Below are positions 1-10,766 of a stretch of 17,910 bases of DNA, one piece after another. A program made the translations under genes and the position numbers. The notes beneath the pieces were generated by a model. That model worked only from the letters and a program-made list of their open reading frames with translations. It made no database searches and was not told the origin of the DNA. The stretch covers positions 1 to 17,910 of the forward strand of contig NW_003121785.1 of NCBI RefSeq assembly GCF_000003605.2. Reading direction: 5' to 3'. This DNA comes from Saccoglossus kowalevskii. Taxonomy: Eukaryota; Hemichordata; Enteropneusta; Harrimaniidae. How positions within the stretch are numbered: the stretch's first letter is position 1; each line of letters begins with the position of its first letter.

Positions 1-1
1 G

Positions 2-28
2 CCAGCCTAGCTCTATGTAATGTAGGTG
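2..28. repeat. First unit, 27 bp long with an extra G
   Basis: This unit reads GTAGGTG where all others read GTAGTG, so one extra G lies at about position 25 or 26. It is the only length change I found in the window and shifts the phase once, from a unit start at 2 to one at 29. It may be a real marker of an array edge or of an older subfamily upstream, or a single-base error in a GG homopolymer. The window does not show what lies to its left. Confidence 0.9.
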
Positions 29-392
29 TCAGCCTAGCTCTATGTAATGTAGTGTCAGCCAAGCTCTATGTAATGTAGTGTCAGCCTAGCTCTATGTAAT
101 GTAGTGTCAGCCTAGCTCTATGTAATGTAGTGCCAGCCTAGCTCTATGTAATGTAGTGCCAGCCAAGCTCTATGTAATGTAGTGTCAGCCAAGCTCTATG
201 TAATGTAGTGCCAGCCTAGCTCTATGTAATGTAGTGCCAGCCTAGCTCTATGTAATGTAGTGTCAGCCTAGCTCTATGTAATGTAGTGTCAGCCTAGCTC
301 TATGTAATGTAGTGTCAGCCTAGCTCTATGTAATGTAGTGCCAGCCTAGCTCTATGTAATGTAGTGCCAGCCTAGCTCTATGTAATGTAGTG

Positions 393-704
393 CCAGCCAA
401 GCTCTATGTAATGTAGTGCCAGCCAAGCTCTATGTAATGTAGTGCCAGCCAAGCTCTATGTAATGTAGTGCCAGCCAAGCTCTATGTAATGTAGTGCCAG
501 CCAAGCTCTATGTAATGTAGTGCCAGCCAAGCTCTATGTAATGTAGTGCCAGCCAAGCTCTATGTAATGTAGTGCCAGCCAAGCTCTATGTAATGTAGTG
601 CCAGCCAAGCTCTATGTAATGTAGTGCCAGCCAAGCTCTATGTAATGTAGTGCCAGCCAAGCTCTATGTAATGTAGTGCCAGCCAAGCTCTATGTAATGT
701 AGTG
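393..704. repeat. Homogeneous run of 12 type-2 units
   Basis: Twelve consecutive units carry C at offset 0 and A at offset 6 with no other change, so 312 bp is a perfect 26-bp tandem repeat. It is flanked by type-1 units upstream and a type-3 unit downstream. Such a run suggests local single-unit slippage or unequal exchange, in contrast to the copied multi-unit blocks elsewhere. A similar run of ten lies at 9103-9362. Confidence 0.9.
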
Positions 705-1536
705 TCAGCCTAGCTCTATGTAATGTAGTGCCAGCCTAGCTCTATGTAATGTAGTGCCAGCCTAGCTCTATGTAATGTAGTGCCAGCCTAGCTCTATGTA
801 ATGTAGTGCCAGCCAAGCTCTATGTAATGTAGTGTCAGCCTAGCTCTATGTAATGTAGTGCCAGCCTAGCTCTATGTAATGTAGTGTCAGCCTAGCTCTA
901 TGTAATGTAGTGTCAGCCAAGCTCTATGTAATGTAGTGTCAGCCTAGCTCTATGTAATGTAGTGCCAGCCTAGCTCTATGTAATGTAGTGTCAGCCTAGC
1001 TCTATGTAATGTAGTGTCAGCCTAGCTCTATGTAATGTAGTGCCAGCCAAGCTCTATGTAATGTAGTGTCAGCCTAGCTCTATGTAATGTAGTGCCAGCC
1101 TAGCTCTATGTAATGTAGTGCCAGCCAAGCTCTATGTAATGTAGTGCCAGCCAAGCTCTATGTAATGTAGTGCCAGCCTAGCTCTATGTAATGTAGTGCC
1201 AGCCTAGCTCTATGTAATGTAGTGTCAGCCTAGCTCTATGTAATGTAGTGCCAGCCTAGCTCTATGTAATGTAGTGCCAGCCTAGCTCTATGTAATGTAG
1301 TGCCAGCCTAGCTCTATGTAATGTAGTGTCAGCCTAGCTCTATGTAATGTAGTGCCAGCCTAGCTCTATGTAATGTAGTGCCAGCCTAGCTCTATGTAAT
1401 GTAGTGCCAGCCAAGCTCTATGTAATGTAGTGCCAGCCTAGCTCTATGTAATGTAGTGTCAGCCTAGCTCTATGTAATGTAGTGCCAGCCTAGCTCTATG
1501 TAATGTAGTGTCAGCCTAGCTCTATGTAATGTAGTG

Positions 1537-2004
1537 CCAGCCTAGCTCTATGTAATGTAGTGCCAGCCAAGCTCTATGTAATGTAGTGCCAGCCTAGCTC
1601 TATGTAATGTAGTGTCAGCCTAGCTCTATGTAATGTAGTGCCAGCCAAGCTCTATGTAATGTAGTGCCAGCCTAGCTCTATGTAATGTAGTGTCAGCCTA
1701 GCTCTATGTAATGTAGTGTCAGCCTAGCTCTATGTAATGTAGTGTCAGCCTAGCTCTATGTAATGTAGTGTCAGCCAAGCTCTATGTAATGTAGTGCCAG
1801 CCTAGCTCTATGTAATGTAGTGCCAGCCAAGCTCTATGTAATGTAGTGCCAGCCTAGCTCTATGTAATGTAGTGTCAGCCTAGCTCTATGTAATGTAGTG
1901 CCAGCCAAGCTCTATGTAATGTAGTGCCAGCCTAGCTCTATGTAATGTAGTGTCAGCCTAGCTCTATGTAATGTAGTGTCAGCCTAGCTCTATGTAATGT
2001 AGTG
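1537..2004. repeat. Possible 10-unit (260-bp) higher-order repeat, two copies
   Basis: The eight-unit type string 1,2,1,3,2,1,3,3 occurs at 1537-1744 and again at 1797-2004. Two intervening units (types 3,4) make the period ten units. Eight matching units alone could arise by chance somewhere in so large an array, so the tandem placement is the main support. The second copy runs into the start of the 18-unit duplication below. Confidence 0.5.
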
Positions 2005-2862
2005 CCAGCCTAGCTCTATGTAATGTAGTGTCAGCCTAGCTCTATGTAATGTAGTGTCAGCCAAGCTCTATGTAATGTAGTGCCAGCCTAGCTCTATGTA
2101 ATGTAGTGTCAGCCTAGCTCTATGTAATGTAGTGCCAGCCAAGCTCTATGTAATGTAGTGTCAGCCAAGCTCTATGTAATGTAGTGCCAGCCAAGCTCTA
2201 TGTAATGTAGTGCCAGCCAAGCTCTATGTAATGTAGTGTCAGCCAAGCTCTATGTAATGTAGTGCCAGCCAAGCTCTATGTAATGTAGTGTCAGCCTAGC
2301 TCTATGTAATGTAGTGCCAGCCTAGCTCTATGTAATGTAGTGTCAGCCTAGCTCTATGTAATGTAGTGCCAGCCAAGCTCTATGTAATGTAGTGCCAGCC
2401 AAGCTCTATGTAATGTAGTGTCAGCCTAGCTCTATGTAATGTAGTGTCAGCCTAGCTCTATGTAATGTAGTGCCAGCCTAGCTCTATGTAATGTAGTGTC
2501 AGCCTAGCTCTATGTAATGTAGTGTCAGCCAAGCTCTATGTAATGTAGTGCCAGCCTAGCTCTATGTAATGTAGTGTCAGCCTAGCTCTATGTAATGTAG
2601 TGCCAGCCAAGCTCTATGTAATGTAGTGTCAGCCAAGCTCTATGTAATGTAGTGCCAGCCAAGCTCTATGTAATGTAGTGCCAGCCAAGCTCTATGTAAT
2701 GTAGTGTCAGCCAAGCTCTATGTAATGTAGTGCCAGCCAAGCTCTATGTAATGTAGTGTCAGCCTAGCTCTATGTAATGTAGTGCCAGCCTAGCTCTATG
2801 TAATGTAGTGTCAGCCTAGCTCTATGTAATGTAGTGCCAGCCAAGCTCTATGTAATGTAGTG
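1953..2862. repeat. 18-unit (468-bp) tandem duplication
   Basis: The type string 3,3,1,3,4,1,3,2,4,2,2,4,2,3,1,3,2 (17 units) is found at 1953-2394 and again, 468 bp further on, at 2421-2862. The unit separating the copies is type 2. Seventeen consecutive matches over four symbols are far beyond chance, so this is a real block duplication made of whole units. Most of this string occurs a third time from 3565. Confidence 0.88.
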
Positions 2863-3070
2863 TCAGCCAAGCTCTATGTAATGTAGTGCCAGCCAAGCTC
2901 TATGTAATGTAGTGCCAGCCAATCTCTATGTAATGTAGTGCCAGCCAAGCTCTATGTAATGTAGTGCCAGCCCAGCTCTATGTAATGTAGTGCCAGCCAA
3001 GCTCTATGTAATGTAGTGCCAGCCTAGCTCTATGTAATGTAGTGCCAGCCAAGCTCTATGTAATGTAGTG
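2473..3070. repeat. 598-bp block, copied 1092 bp downstream
   Basis: Twenty-three units (types 1,3,4,1,3,2,4,2,2,4,2,3,1,3,2,4 and on) match 3565-4162 unit by unit. The only differences I see are two private substitutions in this copy: G to T at offset 8 (base 2923) and C at offset 6 (base 2973). Both are unique in the window, so they probably arose after the copies separated. The first part overlaps the second copy of the 18-unit duplication. Confidence 0.87.
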
Positions 3071-3564
3071 CCAGCCTAGCTCTATGTAATGTAGTGCCAG
3101 CCTAGCTCTATGTAATGTAGTGTCAGCCTAGCTCTATGTAATGTAGTGCCAGCCTAGCTCTATGTAATGTAGTGCCAGCCTAGCTCTATGTAATGTAGTG
3201 CCAGCCTAGCTCTATGTAATGTAGTGCCAGCCAAGCTCTATGTAATGTAGTGCCAGCCAAGCTCTATGTAATGTAGTGCCAGCCAAGCTCTATGTAATGT
3301 AGTGCCAGCCAAGCTCTATGTAATGTAGTGCCAGCCAAGCTCTATGTAATGTAGTGCCAGCCTAGCTCTATGTAATGTAGTGTCAGCCTAGCTCTATGTA
3401 ATGTAGTGCCAGCCAAGCTCTATGTAATGTAGTGTCAGCCTAGCTCTATGTAATGTAGTGCCAGCCTAGCTCTATGTAATGTAGTGCCAGCCTAGCTCTA
3501 TGTAATGTAGTGCCAGCCTAGCTCTATGTAATGTAGTGCCAGCCAAGCTCTATGTAATGTAGTG

Positions 3565-4162
3565 CCAGCCTAGCTCTATGTAATGTAGTGTCAGCCTAGC
3601 TCTATGTAATGTAGTGTCAGCCAAGCTCTATGTAATGTAGTGCCAGCCTAGCTCTATGTAATGTAGTGTCAGCCTAGCTCTATGTAATGTAGTGCCAGCC
3701 AAGCTCTATGTAATGTAGTGTCAGCCAAGCTCTATGTAATGTAGTGCCAGCCAAGCTCTATGTAATGTAGTGCCAGCCAAGCTCTATGTAATGTAGTGTC
3801 AGCCAAGCTCTATGTAATGTAGTGCCAGCCAAGCTCTATGTAATGTAGTGTCAGCCTAGCTCTATGTAATGTAGTGCCAGCCTAGCTCTATGTAATGTAG
3901 TGTCAGCCTAGCTCTATGTAATGTAGTGCCAGCCAAGCTCTATGTAATGTAGTGTCAGCCAAGCTCTATGTAATGTAGTGCCAGCCAAGCTCTATGTAAT
4001 GTAGTGCCAGCCAAGCTCTATGTAATGTAGTGCCAGCCAAGCTCTATGTAATGTAGTGCCAGCCAAGCTCTATGTAATGTAGTGCCAGCCAAGCTCTATG
4101 TAATGTAGTGCCAGCCTAGCTCTATGTAATGTAGTGCCAGCCAAGCTCTATGTAATGTAGTG
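3565..4162. repeat. Second copy of the 598-bp block of 2.5 kb
   Basis: The same 23-unit type string as 2473-3070, displaced by 42 units (1092 bp), without the two private substitutions. It therefore keeps the standard unit sequence and is the better guide to the shared ancestor. Past 4162 the two copies diverge. Its right end overlaps the next block, which starts at 4085 and has a distant copy near 10 kb. Confidence 0.87.
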
Positions 4163-4864
4163 CCAGCCAAGCTCTATGTAATGTAGTGCCAGCCAAGCTC
4201 TATGTAATGTAGTGTCAGCCTAGCTCTATGTAATGTAGTGCCAGCCAAGCTCTATGTAATGTAGTGCCAGCCAAGCTCTATGTAATGTAGTGCCAGCCAA
4301 GCTCTATGTAATGTAGTGCCAGCCTAGCTCTATGTAATGTAGTGCCAGCCTAGCTCTATGTAATGTAGTGCCAGCCAAGCTCTATGTAATGTAGTGCCAG
4401 CCAAGCTCTATGTAATGTAGTGCCAGCCAAGCTCTATGTAATGTAGTGTCAGCCAAGCTCTATGTAATGTAGTGCCAGCCAAGCTCTATGTAATGTAGTG
4501 TCAGCCTAGCTCTATGTAATGTAGTGCCAGCCTAGCTCTATGTAATGTAGTGCCAGCCAAGCTCTATGTAATGTAGTGCCAGCCTAGCTCTATGTAATGT
4601 AGTGTCAGCCAAGCTCTATGTAATGTAGTGTCAGCCTAGCTCTATGTAATGTAGTGCCAGCCAAGCTCTATGTAATGTAGTGTCAGCCTAGCTCTATGTA
4701 ATGTAGTGCCAGCCTAGCTCTATGTAATGTAGTGCCAGCCTAGCTCTATGTAATGTAGTGCCAGCCTAGCTCTATGTAATGTAGTGCCAGCCAAGCTCTA
4801 TGTAATGTAGTGCCAGCCAAGCTCTATGTAATGTAGTGCCAGCCAAGCTCTATGTAATGTAGTG
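4085..4864. repeat. 780-bp block with a copy at 9987-10766
   Basis: Thirty consecutive units (types 2,1,2,2,2,3,2,2,2,1,1,2,2,2,4,2,3,1,2,1,4,3,2,3,1,1,1,2,2,2) match a block 227 units (5902 bp) downstream. The single difference is base 4802, G here, against C at 10704 in the other copy. With 30 units in a row the match cannot reasonably be chance. Confidence 0.9.
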
Positions 4865-5462
4865 CCAGCCAAGCTCTATGTAATGTAGTGCCAGCCAAGC
4901 TCTATGTAATGTAGTGCCAGCCTAGCTCTATGTAATGTAGTGTCAGCCTAGCTCTATGTAATGTAGTGTCAGCCTAGCTCTATGTAATGTAGTGCCAGCC
5001 AAGCTCTATGTAATGTAGTGCCAGCCTAGCTCTATGTAATGTAGTGCCAGCCTAGCTCTATGTAATGTAGTGTCAGCCAAGCTCTATGTAATGTAGTGCC
5101 AGCCTAGCTCTATGTAATGTAGTGCCAGCCTAGCTCTATGTAATGTAGTGCCAGCCAAGCTCTATGTAATGTAGTGCCAGCCAAGCTCTATGTAATGTAG
5201 TGCCAGCCTAGCTCTATGTAATGTAGTGTCAGCCTAGCTCTATGTAATGTAGTGCCAGCCAAGCTCTATGTAATGTAGTGTCAGCCTAGCTCTATGTAAT
5301 GTAGTGCCAGCCTAGCTCTATGTAATGTAGTGCCAGCCTAGCTCTATGTAATGTAGTGCCAGCCTAGCTCTATGTAATGTAGTGCCAGCCAAGCTCTATG
5401 TAATGTAGTGCCAGCCAAGCTCTATGTAATGTAGTGCCAGCCAAGCTCTATGTAATGTAGTG

Positions 5463-5852
5463 CCAGCCAAGCTCTATGTAATGTAGTGCCAGCCAAGCTC
5501 TATGTAATGTAGTGCCAGCCAAGCTCTATGTAATGTAGTGTCAGCCTAGCTCTATGTAATGTAGTGTCAGCCAAGCTCTATGTAATGTAGTGCCAGCCAA
5601 GCTCTATGTAATGTAGTGTCAGCCTAGCTCTATGTAATGTAGTGCCAGCCTAGCTCTATGTAATGTAGTGCCAGCCAAGCTCTATGTAATGTAGTGTCAG
5701 CCTAGCTCTATGTAATGTAGTGTCAGCCAAGCTCTATGTAATGTAGTGTCAGCCTAGCTCTATGTAATGTAGTGCCAGCCTAGCTCTATGTAATGTAGTG
5801 CCAGCCTAGCTCTATGTAATGTAGTGTCAGCCTAGCTCTATGTAATGTAGTG
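5463..5852. repeat. 390-bp block with a copy at 8375-8764
   Basis: Fifteen units with types 2,2,2,3,4,2,3,1,2,3,4,3,1,1,3 match exactly a string 112 units (2912 bp) downstream. The flanking units on both sides differ. This is the shortest dispersed match I report as a block; shorter ones are not separable from chance given four symbols and about 690 units. Confidence 0.78.
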
Positions 5853-6476
5853 TCAGCCTAGCTCTATGTAATGTAGTGTCAGCCTAGCTCTATGTAATGT
5901 AGTGTCAGCCTAGCTCTATGTAATGTAGTGCCAGCCTAGCTCTATGTAATGTAGTGTCAGCCTAGCTCTATGTAATGTAGTGTCAGCCAAGCTCTATGTA
6001 ATGTAGTGTCAGCCTAGCTCTATGTAATGTAGTGCCAGCCTAGCTCTATGTAATGTAGTGCCAGCCAAGCTCTATGTAATGTAGTGCCAGCCAAGCTCTA
6101 TGTAATGTAGTGTCAGCCTAGCTCTATGTAATGTAGTGTCAGCCTAGCTCTATGTAATGTAGTGTCAGCCTAGCTCTATGTAATGTAGTGTCAGCCTAGC
6201 TCTATGTAATGTAGTGTCAGCCTAGCTCTATGTAATGTAGTGTCAGCCAAGCTCTATGTAATGTAGTGTCAGCCTAGCTCTATGTAATGTAGTGTCAGCC
6301 TAGCTCTATGTAATGTAGTGTCAGCCTAGCTCTATGTAATGTAGTGTCAGCCTAGCTCTATGTAATGTAGTGTCAGCCTAGCTCTATGTAATGTAGTGTC
6401 AGCCTAGCTCTATGTAATGTAGTGTCAGCCTAGCTCTATGTAATGTAGTGCCAGCCTAGCTCTATGTAATGTAGTG

Positions 6477-7048
6477 TCAGCCTAGCTCTATGTAATGTAG
6501 TGTCAGCCTAGCTCTATGTAATGTAGTGCCAGCCAAGCTCTATGTAATGTAGTGTCAGCCTAGCTCTATGTAATGTAGTGCCAGCCTAGCTCTATGTAAT
6601 GTAGTGCCAGCCAAGCTCTATGTAATGTAGTGCCAGCCAAGCTCTATGTAATGTAGTGCCAGCCTAGCTCTATGTAATGTAGTGCCAGCCTAGCTCTATG
6701 TAATGTAGTGTCAGCCTAGCTCTATGTAATGTAGTGCCAGCCTAGCTCTATGTAATGTAGTGTCAGCCTAGCTCTATGTAATGTAGTGTCAGCCTAGCTC
6801 TATGTAATGTAGTGCCAGCCAAGCTCTATGTAATGTAGTGTCAGCCTAGCTCTATGTAATGTAGTGCCAGCCTAGCTCTATGTAATGTAGTGCCAGCCAA
6901 GCTCTATGTAATGTAGTGCCAGCCAAGCTCTATGTAATGTAGTGCCAGCCTAGCTCTATGTAATGTAGTGCCAGCCTAGCTCTATGTAATGTAGTGTCAG
7001 CCTAGCTCTATGTAATGTAGTGCCAGCCTAGCTCTATGTAATGTAGTG
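6477..7048. repeat. 11-unit (286-bp) higher-order repeat, two copies
   Basis: The string 3,3,2,3,1,2,2,1,1,3,1 occurs at 6477-6762 and again immediately after at 6763-7048. It is an exact head-to-tail duplication inside the type-3-rich segment. The related segment at 15.5 kb has only one copy, so it has been gained here or lost there. Confidence 0.88.
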
Positions 7049-7100
7049 CCAGCCTAGCTCTATGTAATGTAGTGCCAGCCTAGCTCTATGTAATGTAGTG

Positions 7101-7282
7101 TCAGCCTAGCTCTATGTAATGTAGTGTCAGCCTAGCTCTATGTAATGTAGTGTCAGCCTAGCTCTATGTAATGTAGTGTCAGCCTAGCTCTATGTAATGT
7201 AGTGTCAGCCTAGCTCTATGTAATGTAGTGTCAGCCTAGCTCTATGTAATGTAGTGTCAGCCTAGCTCTATGTAATGTAGTG
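7101..7282. repeat. Run of seven type-3 units
   Basis: Seven identical units (T/T) in a row, 182 bp. The corresponding place in the related segment near 16.2 kb has only two type-3 units. This is a five-unit length difference in an otherwise matching context, as expected for slippage or unequal exchange within a homogeneous run. Confidence 0.87.
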
Positions 7283-7568
7283 CCAGCCTAGCTCTATGTA
7301 ATGTAGTGTCAGCCTAGCTCTATGTAATGTAGTGTCAGCCTAGCTCTATGTAATGTAGTGTCAGCCAAGCTCTATGTAATGTAGTGTCAGCCTAGCTCTA
7401 TGTAATGTAGTGTCAGCCAAGCTCTATGTAATGTAGTGTCAGCCTAGCTCTATGTAATGTAGTGCCAGCCTAGCTCTATGTAATGTAGTGTCAGCCTAGC
7501 TCTATGTAATGTAGTGTCAGCCTAGCTCTATGTAATGTAGTGCCAGCCTAGCTCTATGTAATGTAGTG

Positions 7569-8452
7569 CCAGCCAAGCTCTATGTAATGTAGTGCCAGCC
7601 TAGCTCTATGTAATGTAGTGTCAGCCTAGCTCTATGTAACGTAGTGTCAGCCAAGCTCTATGTAATGTAGTGTCAGCCAAGCTCTATGTAACGTAGTGCC
7701 AGCCTAGCTCTATGTAATGTAGTGTCAGCCAAGCTCTATGTAATGTAGTGCCAGCCAAGCTCTATGTAATGTAGTGCCAGCCAAGCTCTATGTAATGTAG
7801 TGCCAGCCTAGCTCTATGTAATGTAGTGTCAGCCTAGCTCTATGTAATGTAGTGTCAGCCAAGCTCTATGTAATGTAGTGTCAGCCAAGCTCTATGTAAT
7901 GTAGTGCCAGCCTAGCTCTATGTAATGTAGTGTCAGCCTAGCTCTATGTAATGTAGTGCCAGCCAAGCTCTATGTAATGTAGTGTCAGCCAAGCTCTATG
8001 TAATGTAGTGCCAGCCAAGCTCTATGTAATGTAGTGTCAGCCAAGCTCTATGTAATGTAGTGCCAGCCTAGCTCTATGTAATGTAGTGCCAGCCAAGCTC
8101 TATGTAATGTAGTGTCAGCCAAGCTCTATGTAATGTAGTGCCAGCCAAGCTCTATGTAATGTAGTGTCAGCCAAGCTCTATGTAATGTAGTGCCAGCCTA
8201 GCTCTATGTAATGTAGTGTCAGCCAAGCTCTATGTAATGTAGTGCCAGCCTAGCTCTATGTAATGTAGTGCCAGCCAAGCTCTATGTAATGTAGTGCCAG
8301 CCAAGCTCTATGTAATGTAGTGCCAGCCAAGCTCTATGTAATGTAGTGCCAGCCTAGCTCTATGTAATGTAGTGCCAGCCAAGCTCTATGTAATGTAGTG
8401 CCAGCCAAGCTCTATGTAATGTAGTGCCAGCCAAGCTCTATGTAATGTAGTG
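7569..8452. repeat. 884-bp block duplicated exactly at 11105-11988
   Basis: Thirty-four units match a block 136 units (3536 bp) downstream with no difference I can see, including the tags: T to C at offset 19 at 7640 and 7692 corresponds to 11176 and 11228. The type string begins 2,1,3*,4,4*,1,4,2,2,1,3,4,4,1,3,2 and ends 1,2,2,2. The flanking units differ on both sides. Shared rare variants at matching places make this a clear recent duplication. Confidence 0.93.
7959..8218. repeat. 5-unit (130-bp) higher-order repeat, two copies
   Basis: Within the 884-bp block the string 2,4,2,4,1 occurs twice in tandem. The same doublet is present in the copy at 11495-11754, so this small duplication came before the large one. 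Confidence 0.75.
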
Positions 8453-9102
8453 TCAGCCTAGCTCTATGTAATGTAGTGTCAGCCAAGCTCTATGTAATGT
8501 AGTGCCAGCCAAGCTCTATGTAATGTAGTGTCAGCCTAGCTCTATGTAATGTAGTGCCAGCCTAGCTCTATGTAATGTAGTGCCAGCCAAGCTCTATGTA
8601 ATGTAGTGTCAGCCTAGCTCTATGTAATGTAGTGTCAGCCAAGCTCTATGTAATGTAGTGTCAGCCTAGCTCTATGTAATGTAGTGCCAGCCTAGCTCTA
8701 TGTAATGTAGTGCCAGCCTAGCTCTATGTAATGTAGTGTCAGCCTAGCTCTATGTAATGTAGTGTCAGCCAAGCTCTATGTAATGTAGTGTCAGCCTAGC
8801 TCTATGTAATGTAGTGTCAGCCTAGCTCTATGTAATGTAGTGCCAGCCTAGCTCTATGTAATGTAGTGCCAGCCAAGCTCTATGTAATGTAGTGTCAGCC
8901 AAGCTCTATGTAATGTAGTGCCAGCCTAGCTCTATGTAATGTAGTGCCAGCCTAGCTCTATGTAATGTAGTGTCAGCCTAGCTCTATGTAATGTAGTGTC
9001 AGCCTAGCTCTATGTAATGTAGTGTCAGCCTAGCTCTATGTAATGTAGTGCCAGCCTAGCTCTATGTAATGTAGTGCCAGCCTAGCTCTATGTAATGTAG
9101 TG

Positions 9103-9362
9103 CCAGCCAAGCTCTATGTAATGTAGTGCCAGCCAAGCTCTATGTAATGTAGTGCCAGCCAAGCTCTATGTAATGTAGTGCCAGCCAAGCTCTATGTAAT
9201 GTAGTGCCAGCCAAGCTCTATGTAATGTAGTGCCAGCCAAGCTCTATGTAATGTAGTGCCAGCCAAGCTCTATGTAATGTAGTGCCAGCCAAGCTCTATG
9301 TAATGTAGTGCCAGCCAAGCTCTATGTAATGTAGTGCCAGCCAAGCTCTATGTAATGTAGTG
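9103..9362. repeat. Homogeneous run of 10 type-2 units
   Basis: Ten identical C/A units (260 bp), preceded by two type-1 units and followed by one type-1 unit and then five more type-2 units. Like the run at 393-704, it is a perfect 26-bp repeat and probably prone to length change. The last three units belong to the block copied at 11807. Confidence 0.88.
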
Positions 9363-9934
9363 CCAGCCTAGCTCTATGTAATGTAGTGCCAGCCAAGCTC
9401 TATGTAATGTAGTGCCAGCCAAGCTCTATGTAATGTAGTGCCAGCCAAGCTCTATGTAATGTAGTGCCAGCCAAGCTCTATGTAATGTAGTGCCAGCCAA
9501 GCTCTATGTAATGTAGTGCCAGCCTAGCTCTATGTAATGTAGTGTCAGCCAAGCTCTATGTAATGTAGTGCCAGCCTAGCTCTATGTAATGTAGTGCCAG
9601 CCAAGCTCTATGTAATGTAGTGTCAGCCTAGCTCTATGTAATGTAGTGCCAGCCAAGCTCTATGTAATGTAGTGCCAGCCTAGCTCTATGTAATGTAGTG
9701 CCAGCCAAGCTCTATGTAATGTAGTGCCAGCCTAGCTCTATGTAATGTAGTGCCAGCCAAGCTCTATGTAATGTAGTGCCAGCCAAGCTCTATGTAATGT
9801 AGTGCCAGCCTAGCTCTATGTAATGTAGTGCCAGCCAAGCTCTATGTAATGTAGTGTCAGCCAAGCTCTATGTAATGTAGTGTCAGCCAAGCTCTATGTA
9901 ATGTAGTGCCAGCCAAGCTCTATGTAATGTAGTG
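9285..9934. repeat. 650-bp block with a copy at 11807-12456
   Basis: Twenty-five units (2,2,2,1,2,2,2,2,2,1,4,1,2,3,2,1,2,1,2,2,1,2,4,4,2) match exactly 97 units (2522 bp) downstream. In the downstream place the left end of this block overlaps the right end of the 884-bp block, so the 11.1-12.5 kb region is a join of two older segments. Confidence 0.9.
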
Positions 9935-9986
9935 CCAGCCTAGCTCTATGTAATGTAGTGCCAGCCTAGCTCTATGTAATGTAGTG

Positions 9987-10766
9987 CCAGCCAAGCTCTA
10001 TGTAATGTAGTGCCAGCCTAGCTCTATGTAATGTAGTGCCAGCCAAGCTCTATGTAATGTAGTGCCAGCCAAGCTCTATGTAATGTAGTGCCAGCCAAGC
10101 TCTATGTAATGTAGTGTCAGCCTAGCTCTATGTAATGTAGTGCCAGCCAAGCTCTATGTAATGTAGTGCCAGCCAAGCTCTATGTAATGTAGTGCCAGCC
10201 AAGCTCTATGTAATGTAGTGCCAGCCTAGCTCTATGTAATGTAGTGCCAGCCTAGCTCTATGTAATGTAGTGCCAGCCAAGCTCTATGTAATGTAGTGCC
10301 AGCCAAGCTCTATGTAATGTAGTGCCAGCCAAGCTCTATGTAATGTAGTGTCAGCCAAGCTCTATGTAATGTAGTGCCAGCCAAGCTCTATGTAATGTAG
10401 TGTCAGCCTAGCTCTATGTAATGTAGTGCCAGCCTAGCTCTATGTAATGTAGTGCCAGCCAAGCTCTATGTAATGTAGTGCCAGCCTAGCTCTATGTAAT
10501 GTAGTGTCAGCCAAGCTCTATGTAATGTAGTGTCAGCCTAGCTCTATGTAATGTAGTGCCAGCCAAGCTCTATGTAATGTAGTGTCAGCCTAGCTCTATG
10601 TAATGTAGTGCCAGCCTAGCTCTATGTAATGTAGTGCCAGCCTAGCTCTATGTAATGTAGTGCCAGCCTAGCTCTATGTAATGTAGTGCCAGCCAAGCTC
10701 TATCTAATGTAGTGCCAGCCAAGCTCTATGTAATGTAGTGCCAGCCAAGCTCTATGTAATGTAGTG
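9987..10766. repeat. Second copy of the 780-bp block of 4.1 kb
   Basis: Thirty units equivalent to 4085-4864. The only change is G to C at offset 15 (base 10704), turning TATGTA into TATCTA. This is the first appearance, left to right, of a tag that later recurs in every copy of the 598-bp higher-order repeat of 12.5-15 kb. Confidence 0.9.

Larger units (their letters stand above)
6087..7646. repeat. Type-3-rich 1560-bp segment, parent-like form of 15.5-16.6 kb
   Basis: Sixty units dominated by type 3 (T at offset 0, T at offset 6). In order: one type 2, five type 3, one type 4, seven type 3, one type 1, two copies of an 11-unit repeat, two type 1, seven type 3, then 1,3,3,4,3,4,3,1,3,3,1,2,1,3*. 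The same order, minus one 11-unit copy and five type-3 units, occurs at 15499-16642. The last unit carries the first CpG of the window (7640). Confidence 0.87.

Noticed and set aside
3123-4968. 11-unit match between 3123-3408 and 4683-4968 (60-unit offset)
   Set aside because: The types 3,1,1,1,2,2,2,2,2,1,3 include a low-complexity run, and a match of this length could arise by chance in about 690 units. The region between the two places does not keep the 1560-bp period.
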